Shown here in pieces: positions 1 through 14,198 of a stretch of DNA of 64,000 nt; within the stretch, counting starts at the first letter, position 1, and each line of letters begins with the position of its first letter. The stretch spans positions 1,550,001 through 1,614,000 of the forward strand of contig MCGE01000006.1 of assembly GCA_002105175.1 (NCBI GenBank). Reading direction: 5' to 3'. This DNA is from Absidia repens. Its lineage: Eukaryota; Mucoromycota; Mucoromycetes; Mucorales; Cunninghamellaceae. The position numbers and the translations under genes are program-made. The notes beneath the pieces were generated by a model that worked only from the letters and a program-made list of their open reading frames with translations, made no database searches and was not told the origin of the DNA.

Positions 1-375
1 TTCCCCTGCACGTACAAGTCGGGTGATCACATCCAAAGCACTCATGCCACTCGTCACTGCTAATGCTCGCTTGGCCCCCATGACTTTGGCAAGATGGTTT
101 TCTACTCAAAGCAAAGCATACACAATGTTAGGCACTATCTCTCTTTTGATTTGTATTTTTATCAAGAAACAAAAATAATATTGTGTTTTCTTACCTAGAT
201 GAGTACGTGTAGGATTCCCACTGCGAGAATAATCGTATTCGCCACCTGCGGTTGCGCTTTTTTGCTTGAAGGTCGCCGACTGATAAATGGGTACAGAGGC
301 AGCATTATGAGGATCATCAGGGTTATCCACAGTAACTACTTCAGTGGCAAAACGGTATTGTTTACGGTCAGTCAT
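1..375 (-). CDS. Cystathionine beta-lyase-like PLP enzyme, 5' part (truncated by window edge)
   Basis: Start codon at 375. Exon 1 is 375-195 and exon 2 begins at 101 and runs off the left edge; the intron has a GTAAG donor and TAG acceptor, and the join keeps the reading frame. The N-terminus shows the hallmarks of the Cys/Met-metabolism PLP-dependent family: SVPIYQSATF, then GEYDYSRSGNPTR, then after the intron AKVMGAKRALAVTSGMSAL, the loop that contacts the PLP phosphate. In this family the acidic N-terminus followed by DPHNAASVPIYQ resembles fungal cystathionine beta-lyase (STR3/MetG), which cleaves cystathionine to homocysteine in methionine synthesis. Cystathionine gamma-synthase or gamma-lyase are less likely but the PLP lysine and specificity residues lie outside the window. 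The family is secure; the exact enzyme is moderately so. Confidence 0.8.
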
Positions 376-728
376 GATGTTTGATGGTGGAGGGAGATAA
401 AGTTTGTGTATAAAAATAAAAAACTAAAAAGAGGATAAGGAAAAAAGAAAAAAGGCTAAAAACCCGGGGCAAATAAGTCATCCTTTTTTTAAGATGATAA
501 GTTTCAAATCCCTATTAACATGAACCAATCACCGACGAGCAAAATGACAAATTTGATCTTTTCGTTCAAAGATGGTTTTGATCCTTTGACGCACGCCATT
601 GTTTAAGTTCAAATAACTAAAGAGTCAGAATGATAACAAAATCAATAATGAGCATATACAAAAATGAGAGTTTTATTTAAATATGATGAAATGAAGTCTA
701 ATCTAAAAATCTAACTAGCACCAAGTTG
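376..728. other. Intergenic: upstream of the PLP enzyme, downstream of the Rictor gene
   Basis: AT-rich, no ORF worth keeping. It should contain the promoter of the left-hand gene (read on the minus strand) and the 3' end of the Rictor transcript. An ACCCGGGG stretch lies near 461-469. No clear TATA box was seen. Confidence 0.5.
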
Positions 729-3700
729 TTATTTTTGATCATCCATGGTGATAGTCAATGCATCCAGTTCTTCCAGAAGTTCGGGTGTAAATCGCATGTC
801 AAACGTCTCCAAGATATATTTGCGTACTGGTGATCTAAAGTGATAGCTACCAAGTAGTTGACAAACTGAATAATAGAGCTGCACATTCCTGAAGTAATCA
901 CCGTGTCGATGTCGTAACCTAGCCATTTGTAGAATATAAAAATGAGACCCTGAAAATTAGTCTTTTATTGCTTTCGGATTACTTACTTGGCCAGATTTTT
1001 GGATGCTTCGTTTGCTAATATATGATTGCTCATGTCCCCAATGTTTTGAAGAATTTCCGAGCAAATGGTATCATCGATGATTGATTTTGGCAGCTGAGGG
1101 CGATCCGATAAAGTAGGTGTGTACTGCCAATTTTGAATCTATTGTAAAAGAAATCATTATCAGGGATGAGTGTGGTTCAATATATAACCATTGGCTATTT
1201 TTCGGAGCAGAAGAAGGTACCAAACTTACTGTTAAAAAACCCTTCAAATTCAATGGTACACAGAGTCCTTCAGGGTTTCCATTTGACCCAACAACACATT
1301 CCCATCCAAGTTCACCTAATATTTCTACACCTTGTTGAGTTTTTGAAATAAGTCCCAATACATAAAAACAGGTCCTAAATAAAAAAGAGCATTAATTCAG
1401 TGTCTTTTTTTTCTTTTCCTGTTGTTCTTTAACTTACCCTTTGAGTGATAAAACTTGGCTGTTTTCGGCCATATATACAATATTTTTGATAATATCTTCT
1501 TCCTCTAAAAACAGCAATCCATTCCGGGTAGATCCAATGTTCCCCACCGCCCATAAATCCGATTTCAGTTGCTGCATGACTTCCACATCATGTGTTTCCA
1601 TTGAATAATTTCTGATATGATCGGTAAAGAGTTGGAAGTGCCCTTTATCCCGTAGTAACATGCATCCTTCTTTTGTTTTTGTTAATTCGCCATAGAAGTG
1701 AGGTGGAGATAAACCATCACCAGCTTGCCTAGAGATAACAACAGCATAAAATTGTTAGATATTAATATAGCTCTTTTTCGTCCCCTTATATAGCCTTACA
1801 ACGTTTCAAAATCGAATTCACTATCTATGCGTTCTTCAAAGGGCTTGCTTTTTTTCTTGGGGGTATTGATCAAAGCTCTCGCCAGCGAGAGTTCCAACTG
1901 CATTACATATTGTTGGTTGCGATACTAAAAATAAAAAATTAAGGAAGCTGGTACCCGACCTAGTACTATCTAGCCTCCCCCCTCTAATTACCTCAAACCA
2001 GTCATCCATTTCCTTTTGTACATATCCTAAATCGCTGAGATAGCAGAACCCGGTAGATGTTGATAAAAACCTAATAATAATATAAAGAACATGATTATTA
2101 CATATATATTACCTGTACCGAATGTAGCCATTTTACCTTAATAAAAGCGGGTTGCCAACTTCGCCGAGATGACCAAGACTTGGACGGCATTTGACTAGCA
2201 GTTCAAGATTTGACTGACTTTCGCACGCTTCGTCCAATAGATTCACCGCAATCTGGGATACTTCAAGATGTGTATCATAAAGCTGAGTCACCAATAAACG
2301 GATGATCCAGTCATTGGATTCACTTTCTTCGGCCATGCGCATAATATTTCCCAGGTGTTGTGTGGCAAAGATACGAATTGGATTGTAACCCGAGGTCATG
2401 ATTTTTGATAAGAGGACACGTGTATGACCATCCAAAGAGTAGTCCATGTTGGTAATGAGCGCCACCTTAAGGTCATCCCGGTTTCGAAGTTCAGAGAGTT
2501 GATAAAATGAGTTGAAGAGTTTGAATTTCTCCATAATTCGAACACCGTCCTTGTGTTTGGCGAAGATACCAAGCAATGTAAAATATCCACCACTGAGCGT
2601 ACTGGTCATTCTTTCTTTGGAAAAAATGGGCTCCGTCGATTCTGATGCACCATCTCGGTTTTTTAGAGGGTCCAATTCGTCCAAAGCTTCCACCACCTGA
2701 TCCAATAATTTGTTTTCTTCCAAGTAGCGCACACCATCAATATTTCCCAGAAGCGTAGAAAGTAAGATACACCCAGTTTTGACATACCGAACCACATTGG
2801 CTTTTGTGCAGTTAATATCGGAAAATTGGTGTTTGAAAGGTCGATAAAAAGCCAAGAGTCGTTTGATAAATTTCTTGCCACGCATCGCTTCGTCCAATCG
2901 CTTCGGGTTGAGCAATGGCCCTTGGAGCAGTTCCACAATGTTGTCCCAACTCCATTTGGTATAATCTTTGGTATTAAGCACTTGAGAGTCCAATAACAGC
3001 TGCCGAAAATGAGCATCGTCGATTGCATATCCCATCCTGCGTTTGACCTCGTGGACCTTTTCTCGTGTTGTTGTTGTTGCTGTTGTTGCTGTCATCAAAA
3101 GCGATCCATTTCCCACCATTTGCTGTGCTGCCGTTGTCGATGCTGTTGCCATACCACCGCCACCAAGTTCATTTCCTCCAGTAACACTACCACCATTGCC
3201 ACTGCCACCAATACGAACAGCCATCGGTGAAGTAGCATATTGAGCCCGAGCCCTAGTCAAACGATCAATATGTGCCAAGGCCGCAGTAGCATTATGGCGC
3301 ACCAGTTCGTCATCAAAGTTGGAAGCCAATGCAAAGAGTTTTGGCAATGACTGTACTTGAATGCCCATTAAAATCGGAAGAAGACGGGTAGAGAGTTGCA
3401 AGATTTCGCCTATCAGTAGTGTCGCTTTGCGAGAGATGTAAACATCGTCGCTTTTCACCAGGTCAATTAGTGCCATAAGGATATCAGATTCAATGAAGAT
3501 GATCAAAACAATGCTGAGGTGGTGATCCATCATGTTCAGTCGTTCCGAATTGCTGGCTGTTGTTCTACCACTGTTTAGCGAACTACCATTTGGCGTAATT
3601 GTTGTGGATGATGCCGTTCCATGTGCTAGTTTTAACGCCGCATTCGCCATATCCCCAATCATAGCTCCACCAATACCCAATGACGATGAAGATCTAGTCC

Positions 3701-5770
3701 GTGTATGTCCTTTTTGTGTCCTGGTATCCGGAAGATTCATTGTCACCGTATGTTGTTGTCCCGTTAAAAAGTTGTTGTAATCCTTTGGAAGTTGTACATG
3801 AAATATGTCAAAGAACATATCCAACACCAGATTCTATACCGATAAAAGAATGTCAGATTAGGATCATATGACCTTATTTATTTCTCTATTATTTTACCTT
3901 TGTTTCAATGCCAGGAGTTCGCAAAGCCTGAACAACAGATCTTGCAGCCCGCATGTTATTGGCACACATATATAAGACACCAGACCAGTTTTTCAGAAAA
4001 AGAGTAATCACCTTGGCGCTATTTTTCAATCGTTCTTCATAATTCGCTCCTTTGCTTGATTCCGTGAAAGGAGCAACAATTGTTTCCAATTCGACACCCG
4101 GCCGTAAATAAGTTCGCCGATCTGGACTATCCAATATATATAACAAGGCATAAGAGAGCACCTCCGTCATGTTGAGTTGACCATCCAATAGAGCTTGTAT
4201 AATCACCCGTAAACCACCAGATCGAACAGTCAGACCAGTATCAAAAATAGCTACAAAATCCCAATTATTTTTTTAAAAGAAATGATTAAAATATATATCA
4301 CCACCATCACACATTTTGTTGTATTATGATTTTATCATCTTACCCAGTTCAGCAATAGTTTCAAGACATATATTTCGCAATCGACTATCTGTCTGTTCAG
4401 CTACCGCTACCACCGCTCGCACAATATTCTGAGATATATATTTTGCACCATTGTATTGAAGGAATGACCGGACGAGCTTCAGTGTTTGTTCGCGTTCAGG
4501 TTCATGGTTATCTTGTTCCCTTGCCATTGCCCTAATCACCGAGAAGGATATAGATATATATAAGCCCTGTTGTTTCTACGGATCTCCTGATATCCTGGTC
4601 GCCATATATATATATTGTATTACCTGACAATAAAGATATCAATTTGCATTTGCATCATCAGTTCTACATCGAGCTGGTCGTCCACCAGGTGTCGCAGAGC
4701 ACGCAGACCGAGTACCCGCACTTCAGTATTAAGGCTAGCAATACACTGTCGCAAGCTACAAAATCAGATGTATATCAATGAATTCGTTTCATCATAACCG
4801 AAAACACTAAAAGAGCAGCCATTACAATCCCTTACCATGCAACCAGTTTCTTCTTTGAGTAATATGTGTCGATGTCAGCTGTGTTTTTGAGTATACGTAT
4901 CAGAGTATCCAACTTTTCCACCTTTGCTTCCTTGATAGCTGTAGCTTCTGATCCAGGCCCATTAGGTTTTGTATTTGATTTCCATTCATCGGCATCAAGC
5001 TGTTCCGTAACAAGTTGGAGCCTTGTCGCTAACGGCAACGCATCTACCAAATAATACATCAAGAACAAAAATGATCAGATGAAGTTCATTCCTCTAACCA
5101 CTTCAGCCACTCTCTTTCCTACCATCATCGTCTGGGAAGGTTGTATTTTCTTGTGCCCTTTGCTGTTTTCCTTTGGGTGAGCTGTTTGCCCTTGGCTTTC
5201 CACGCAGTTGTTTACTTGTTGAGGTTGTTGGAAAAACTGTATTTGCTGTATAATTGTGTTGTTTCAATATCTTTGTCACTTCGGTCGAGTGTTTGCCTAT
5301 GAAAATTGTCAAAACAAAGAAACAAGTTATGAAATGAAAATCATATATCACTTGGTGTATTTTAGGTTTTACCTGCCACCATGCGGATATGATCTATTCG
5401 TTTGACGAGAGTATTAATCGTGGTATTATAGTTTTCAAGTTGTTGTTCTAAATCTTTAGTTCGTTTCTTGTCGTGCAAATAGGCTTCTAGCATGTTTTCA
5501 ACGCCCAACTTCATCTTCTTTTCCCGATCCAGCTGTACAAGCCATTCTTCCAACTACAGAATATATTAGGAAAAAAAAAAAAGAAGAGCTTTAGCCATGT
5601 ACTTTAGATTGGTAGTTTCTAGGTCTAACCTTGATCAAGTCATCCACAGATACTTTTAGTGGTAGAGCCGGTGGTGAGAAATTAGTCGAGTTTTCTATAA
5701 CAGGTGAAGTCGCAAATGATTCTAACGTTGAGGGTATATTTGGCGATGTAAGTGGTGGGGTACAGGACAT
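729..5770 (-). CDS. Rictor/Avo3 (Ste20-type) TORC2 scaffold subunit
   Basis: Fourteen exons on the minus strand: 5770-5630, 5553-5373, 5296-5123, 5043-4836, 4755-4624, 4531-4344, 4250-3898, 3833-2137, 2070-1992, 1924-1800, 1728-1438, 1374-1230, 1138-987 and 918-729; the total encodes 1351 aa in frame. Rictor is the defining subunit of TOR complex 2, which controls AGC kinases, actin and growth at the plasma membrane. Evidence: a coiled-coil HR1/REM-like segment (about residues 50-110), an armadillo-like N-terminal block with EREQTLKLVRSFLQY, FDTGLTVRSGGLRVI, the GFCYLSDLGYVQKEMDDW motif, PPHFYGELTKTKEGC, SDLWAVGNIGST, and the Rictor_V motif FYVLGLISKTQQG followed by LGWE. Two Ser/Thr/Gly-rich low-complexity inserts interrupt exon 8 (plus 3060-3230 and 3540-3720). 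The family is certain; the start is the first ATG in the proline/serine-rich leader. Confidence 0.93.
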
Positions 5771-6085
5771 GGAGACAGAAAAAAAAAAGGGAAGAGGAAG
5801 AAATAAATGAAGTTACAATGAGCACTTTTTTGGTTGTCGTCGGTGATTCAAGTTTTCAAGGGAAAAGAAAAAAAAACAACTAAATGCGGCATGACACCAC
5901 AATGCGTTTCAGAAAAGAAAAAAAATTGATGAGCAAATACTATCAAACACTATCGTTTGCATTGGGAAGACAAAAACATGCGTATTTCAACCCCCTATTT
6001 TTATTTTCAAATTCATACTACAACAATATTGACATATATATTACTAACAAAAAAAAAAAAAGATAAGTGACTAAACTATACTAAA
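5771..6085. other. Intergenic: Rictor promoter and PABP 3' region
   Basis: About 315 bp between two minus-strand genes, with several A-runs (for example near 6050-6062). It must hold the Rictor promoter and the PABP 3' UTR. No gene is seen. Confidence 0.5.
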
Positions 6086-8338
<2,253 letters not shown>

Positions 8339-8600
8339 TTAAATTCCGCTCTCTCTTTGCTGATCTTTTTGAATTATCGGGTTGAGTTACTTTACAAACA
8401 ACAAACTTGTCCTTTAGTTATAGAGTATTCGGGAATGTTCATACCATGCTTAGCTAGGGGATGTATAAAATTAAATTAATTCCGGTTCCTTTTTATCCTC
8501 AGTAGCAAGATGATGATTCCTTTAGGCAAAACAAAAAAAAAAAAAAAAAAAAAGGTTAAACGTCCTTCTAGAGTTCACGCCCAAGCATAAAGCCAGTCCA

Positions 8601-8612
8601 TGACCCGGGTCA
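8601..8612. promoter_or_regulatory. 12-bp palindrome TGACCCGGGTCA upstream of PABP
   Basis: A perfect 12-bp palindrome about 390 bp upstream of the PABP start codon. A second ACCCGGGT core lies at about 9047-9054. The symmetry suggests a dimeric zinc-cluster or bZIP-type site, but no factor can be assigned and chance occurrence is possible. Confidence 0.25.
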
Positions 8613-9058
8613 CTTCCCACTTTGCACTCCACAATTCATTTTAGGCGATTTAAACATCATCACATCCAGTACAAAATAGAGTAGACGTTAAGAGTGGGAT
8701 GAGGATGAAGTGTGAATTTGAAGTGATAAGACTAGAGAGCCTTGCCATTTCAAACTCAGGTGAGCAGTTCCTTCGCTACTCACCGCCATACTCAACGTTC
8801 CGTTGATCGGCTTTTTGTGTGTGTGTGTGAAAAAAAAAACACAAGATGGTGTTGACTCCTCCGCTATTTCACACTTTTGATAGGCAGTCCCTTGATACTC
8901 AAATTGCTTCCGTTTGGGTTTTCAATGCATTCTTTATTTTTTTCACTATACCATGTGCAAAAAATAATGAACTGGATATGTACAGTATGTACACTCTAGT
9001 GAAGGTTATACCACTTTATACGGAGGGGAGCTACGCTGGCGGCACAACCCGGGTCGTT

Positions 9059-9310
9059 TAATATCAATGGTAGAGCGGGAATAGAGTTATTTTTCATATT
9101 AGGTGACCTAGAACCATAAAACTAGCCGCTGGGGATCAAAGGGGGTGTAAAATCAGGGGGGAATGCATTATAACGATGACTACACTGAACGCATGGCCTA
9201 AGTGTTAACCAATATGAAATGGTAGAGCGTAATAAAGTTATGCTTCATATATTGTGACCAAGAGCGGCAAACCAGTCGTTAGAAATCTAAGGGAAGGAAA
9301 GTAATCTAAA
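9059..9310 (+). repeat. Diverged tandem duplication of about 152 bp
   Basis: The stretch beginning AATATCAATGGTAGAGCG at 9059 is repeated with substitutions from about 9211 (AATATGAAATGGTAGAGCG). Both copies continue with a similar GAGTTAT/AAGTTAT...TCATAT...GTGACC order. Not recognised as a named element. Confidence 0.5.
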
Positions 9311-9619
9311 GTAATATGGTAGGTGAGCTATAACGTAGTGTCCACGATAGCATGCATAAAATTACCATAATAACGGCGTTGCATATTATGAAATGGGTCA
9401 GATAATGGTAAATAAAAAAGACATGTTTTATTGAAGCACAAGTGTCAAAAATTAACAAAACCCTTCATGCTCTTTGTAACAAAGATTCTATCTAAGTAGC
9501 ATGAGGAAGGCGAATGGGTGATCTGAAAAATGTTCAATACTAATCTGAAGGGAAATTGTGAAAGGGATACAATATACAAGACATAAGAGAGATTAAAGGG
9601 ACTTCTTACATTGAAGCAT

Positions 9620-10025
9620 AACGCAATCAAAACTCATCTAATGGGGTGATAGTAAAAAAGAGATCAATTACACAAGACATGAGAGAGACTAGTAAGACAT
9701 TTTTCATTAAAGCAAATAAAAAGAGGCATATTTTATTGAGACGAGGATATAAACTATAGACAAAATAACACTAAATTAAGCTAATGAAGGTTCCAAAAAA
9801 CCAACTAATGGTGGTCTAAATCCTAAATTCAAAATGAAAGGGTTTCCCCATGCATCTTGTAATTCCCGTTCTGAAAACCCTTCTAAACTAGTTCTGACTC
9901 TATTCTAAATCCAATATATCCTCACAGAAGTTGAATGGTGAAGAATTAAGGAAGCAAAAAAAAGGAGAAAGAAAAAGAGCGAAAAAATTAAAAATAATTA
10001 TTCACGTGTGCGGTATTTGAAAATG
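9620..10025 (+). repeat. Dispersed repeat family A, copy 1
   Basis: About 400 bp alignable by eye with 11285-11690 and 53160-53570. Shared blocks in order: GGTGATAGTAAAAA, ACATTTTTCATTAAAG, CATATTTTATTGA, ACAAACTATAGACAAA, ACTAATGGTGGTC, GAAAGGGTTTCCCCATGCA, then an A-rich tail and a CACGTGTGCGG end block. No ORF and no terminal inverted repeat was recognised, so the class (MITE, SINE, LTR fragment) is open. A shorter related fragment lies at about 9405-9500. Confidence 0.65.
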
Positions 10026-10414
10026 TTTTTTTGTGAGCCAATATCTTTTTTCAACCTGTATGGATTTTTTTTTCTATGGTTGTATGGCAGTTAACATGAA
10101 ACACTTCTGCCTATATTAGTTTATCCTCCCCCCGTAACTGTACACTACTGTAGAATAGTTTACCACCCACTCTATCTTAAAATAGCTTGTCTTCGTCATA
10201 TGGGCTATCTTATCTTTTGTATTTATTTTTATTGCAAACGATACCTTAATTAAATAAACAAAAAGTGATTGCTTCGATATACGTTAGAATTATGTGCGTG
10301 TATGGTACTATAAACGCTTGTTACTGGTTTAGACAGCTCTTAGGGGAGAGACAATGCAGATTCCCTTTTGGAACAGATAACATGTATATAAACGATCAAT
10401 ATGCACACTTCTAC

Positions 10415-10453
<39 letters not shown>

Positions 10454-11284
10454 TGTCTGGTTTTTTAGTCTACCTCTATGATAAAGCACTCATCGCTCAA
10501 ATCCCTTTAATGTCAATATGGCTCATTCATTGGTGTAGCATATGACTATCATTATATCTCGCTCGTGTAGAGAGAAGAAACCCTACACCATATTAAATGT
10601 CACTCGGTTAAATTAACTGCACAAACTCCATCCTCGCCTAGCTTCCCACTTTCCAGGAATGATATCAAAAAACAAAATCTACAAGACTTAAAAAGTCGGT
10701 GGCACCCTTCTCTACTATCCTATTTGGAAAACCAAAATACGTATGAAGCATAAGAATTTCTCAAGTGTATCAAATAATGATAATAATTCAATACAATACC
10801 ACTATACTAATCCACCATGGAGTGTTTCGTGGTGTCCCCAGTTATCTAGCCAAAGTAAACCGTTATATCTATACAACTAATCCAAGATAGGTACAAAAAT
10901 GATTGTTCGAAAAAAAAATTGAATTAATGAGGAAAATACCACAAATGGCAAGGTAATAATAATAAAGAGGGTATTGAGAATACTAATAACTATAGCTAAC
11001 CTTCAGATAATTGACCGTAATAATATCAATACCAGCAATCACCAGAAGTATAACACGTTGCTTACTTCTTAATTTACTTTCACAAACCAGCACCATCATG
11101 CAAAAGAAACATCACTAGGACTTGGCGCAGCAAGTGCTTGTTGTGACACTAATAAGACGTCAAAAACAGCGACATTTATTATGATACGGTAATTTAGAGG
11201 GTGGTTAACAAAAATAATACACTACATTTCACAAATCATGATAAAAACGAAAAGGGTATTTTTATTGAGGCATGACAATTGTCA

Positions 11285-11690
11285 ACGCTAATATAAATGA
11301 GTGATAGTAATAAAAAAAGGAGATACATTGCACAAGACATGAGATTGATTATTTGGACATTTTTCGTTGAAGTAAACAAAAAGAAACATATTTTATTCAG
11401 ATGTTGATACAAACTATGGACAAACTAATACTAAGCTGAGCTAAAGATGACTCCCAAAAAGTCTACGAATGGTGGTCATACATCTTGAATCAAAAATGAA
11501 AGGGTTTCCCCATGATGTTTGATTTCCATTTTTCAAAATGCCCCTGATTCAAGTTCTAACACTAATCCAAGATCACCAGCACCTCTAATGACGATTCAAT
11601 GAGGATGATGTTCTGAAAAAACTAAGAAAAAAAAAAAAGGGCGGCCGAAAAAAATAAATATATAGAAAATCATGTGTGCGGAGTATAAAC
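11285..11690 (+). repeat. Dispersed repeat family A, copy 2
   Basis: Same block order as the copy at 9620-10025, including GTGATAGTAATAAA, ACATATTTTATTCAGATG, ACAAACTATGGACAAAC, GAATGGTGGTCA, GAAAGGGTTTCCCCATG and the CATGTGTGCGGAG end block. More diverged in the 3' third. Confidence 0.6.
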
Positions 11691-12320
11691 ATTCATGAGA
11701 CATTTTTTTCCACACTATAAGCACTTAGAATATTCCAAGTGACAGTCAACCAAATTGCGAAATGACGAAGTTATTTAATCCCATCTCATAAAATCTACAC
11801 TTAACCGCAATCCCACTCCTTGTACCCAAGGCTATGATTATTTTACAATGGACCCTCTGTTGTTTCTGCATTTTCTAATTAACATCGTCATATATTACAT
11901 CCAGAGGCGTAATAATTGAATGCCATGTTGTCTTAAAGTCTCCATATAATAGTCTTTACATAATGTTTGAGCCAACAGTAGTACTATTTTGTCCTCGATC
12001 TGAGATCACAGGACATTCCTGTTGTTTGGTCTTAAATAGAACTGATCATTTTTTTTTTTTTCATGATACGTGTGGTGCTTATATGTGCGGTAAAAGGTTC
12101 CGCAAAAGAAGAACATTTAGTATTACAGAAATCTGATCAAAATAGTACAATATATAAAAAAACTAGGAAATAATAGATTTTTTTGAATACAAATAATAAC
12201 ACATAAGAGATAAAGAGAATACTCCGATGAAGGCGCAGATGATAGGAATGATGTGCACACTAAAATAATGGGAATCAAGTTCACTAGTGTGAAGAGGGAA
12301 TGATGGAGATGCGCACTAAC

Positions 12321-12360
<40 letters not shown>

Positions 12361-12488
12361 TTGAGAATGTATAGTGAATAATAAAAGAGATGAAGGTCAA
12401 AAAAAAATCCAATAGACGGAAGAGAAGGAAAGAGAGGAATTTTATAACAGAAGGAAAAGAAATAAATAAAAAAGAAGGTGTACGGGTT

Positions 12489-12782
12489 TTAGTTTCTATA
12501 TAATTTTCTGCGTTTGGCGATTGATGCTTCAAGGGGAGACACTATTTCAACGCCATCCGATTCACTGGCTGACAATGGAGATGGTGGAGTCTTTGCATCA
12601 TTGGGATCATTGCTATGAGAATAATATAATGTAAAATAACATTGTATAAAATCAGTAAACTTTTGTAATTTTGATTGTGATGTCACTTACAAAAATTCGA
12701 GCTCACGCTCAATATCCTCAAAATCATCATCTTCAATTGTGACTCGATCATCGACGTTGGTGCTGCTGCTTCCTTTACTCAT
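12489..12782 (-). CDS. Small acidic protein, two exons, unknown function
   Basis: Start at 12782; exons 12782-12691 and 12612-12489, joined by a 78-nt intron with perfect GTAAGT and TAG borders, giving 71 aa ending in TAA. The frame is preserved across the join. The N-terminal half is acidic (TIEDDDFEDIERELEFF), the middle has TPPSPLSASESDG, and the C-terminus is basic (AKRRKLYRN), possibly a nuclear localisation signal. I do not recognise the family. A short acidic helix followed by an SP-rich linker suits a small adaptor, but this is only inference. The upstream frame stays open for some 100 nt without another ATG. It is the only plausible protein gene in the surrounding 18 kb, so expression would need checking. 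Confidence 0.5.
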
Positions 12783-13184
12783 CCTGTTGCTGTTCTCGCT
12801 TCTACATCTTTTGCTCTTGTCTTTGTTGCTGCTGTTGCTAGTCCCTTTTTTGCTGCTGTTTGTTATATTATTAAATAAATGGGAATTGTTATCAAGTATT
12901 GTGAAGCTTGTGGATGATTTTTATTTCTATTCAAATGTATTGTCTTATTTATATTAATGTGATAGTCTGTGTGCATGTAAAAATGGCGCTGATGAATATG
13001 ATAGGAATTTGTGTAGTGGGTGATTCGGGATCTGAATTACGTATTATAGAAAGATCGCATGTGCATGAAATAAGGTATAGGAATAAGTGTAGGGATAAAT
13101 ATAAATATATACATGAAAAGATATATGGTAGATGGATAGATGGATAGATGGATGATAAGTGAATGTGTTGGTGTCGTATTCCTG

Positions 13185-13620
13185 GTTCCTGCTTAGCAAT
13201 ATTTACATCAAAAGCATCTATGCCATCATCATTTGTATATCCGACTTATCTCTTCACTCTATTTTTTACCCCTGAATTCCCCACTTATTCTCACACTTGT
13301 CATTCAACATATCAGATAGTACACAGCCTCAATTATCCGTAGTATCAAATATACCGTTATCATGCTCCCATCCACAGCCACAAATATCTTCATTTTATTA
13401 TAAAAAGACTTGACATTTTATCAATTAAATAAAAACCATATATCAATTGTATCACTTATTTTACTCTTGTCTTTTTATTATCTTCCATCCATTTCAGTTG
13501 GTATACAATATTAACCACATCCACAATAAAACGACGATTGATTCATATCAAATAAAAGTAATCAATATTCTCATTTTATTTTCGACTTCCTATTTTTTTT
13601 TATTTCATTACAATATAATC
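13185..13620 (+). repeat. Dispersed repeat family B, left copy
   Basis: Similar by eye to 22585-23085 in the same orientation. Shared blocks in order: GGTGTCGTATT, TCACACTTGTCATTC, ACACAGCCTC, TCCACAGCCACA, CATTTTATTATAAAAA, ATAAAAACCATAT, ATCACTTATTTT and ATATCAAATAAA. The TTATTATAAAAA block looks like a TATA box. Divergence is considerable, so the pair is old. Confidence 0.55.
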
Positions 13621-14087
13621 ATTAAGCCATGTTACTTTCTACCAAAAAAACAAACCAATAATATACATTGTATTTTATTACTAATCCATGTATACATTCA
13701 AATACCTTGTGAAATGACAATCCATATCATTTTATAAAGAAACAATTAAACAATTACTAAAATTAGAAATAACATTCAACCCTTTAATTTTCCGTCCATT
13801 AAGATCTTCTAAATACTGTTAGTCCGTTCATGAACGTGTAACAAACAAATACAATCATCTACTTTGATATATATCAGATATTTCTGGTAAGGTTCATAAA
13901 CCATTAAAGATATCAGGTAATGCATCCTTTCCAACCATGAACATAATGAAATATCAGTCAAACCAAAAAGTACCTGTAACGAAGCCACCTTCAAAACAAA
14001 AATGGCCATTACACAGGCTTCGGAGCTTAAAGCGGTGAAAAAATTTTGGGCTCCGCTCGCACTACCCCCAGGGTCATTTTGGCAAAA

Positions 14088-14104
14088 GCGCGGCGTAGCC
14101 GCGC
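14088..14104 (+). repeat. Perfect GC hairpin adjoining the array
   Basis: GCGCGGC-GTA-GCCGCGC: a 7-bp perfect stem with a 3-nt loop, ending exactly where identity to the satellite unit begins (14105). It sits in an unusually GC-rich stretch for this window (14020-14104) that is absent from the internal repeat junctions. Confidence 0.7.
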
Positions 14105-14145
14105 CTCTCCCGGCGCTTTTTTAGCGGATTTCCATGTTTTTTTAG

Positions 14146-14198
14146 CGGTATGGCGGGGTATTTCTGTGTGTGTATGGGGATATTGGATGGGGGGGAAA
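14146..14198 (+). repeat. G-rich tract in satellite unit 1 (possible G-quadruplex)
   Basis: Within about 50 nt there are G-runs in GCGGGGT, TATGGGGAT and GGATGGGGGGG, separated by short TG-rich loops and followed by an A-run. The same tract recurs in each unit (for example about 15325-15372 and 16496-16548). Whether it folds is not known. Confidence 0.5.

Larger units (their letters stand above)
12783..14104. other. Non-coding left flank of the satellite array
   Basis: AT-rich, no supported gene. It holds a small GATG/GATA microsatellite (about 13130-13158), dispersed repeat family B (13185-13620) and a GC-rich segment with a hairpin directly abutting the array (14020-14104). Confidence 0.6.
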
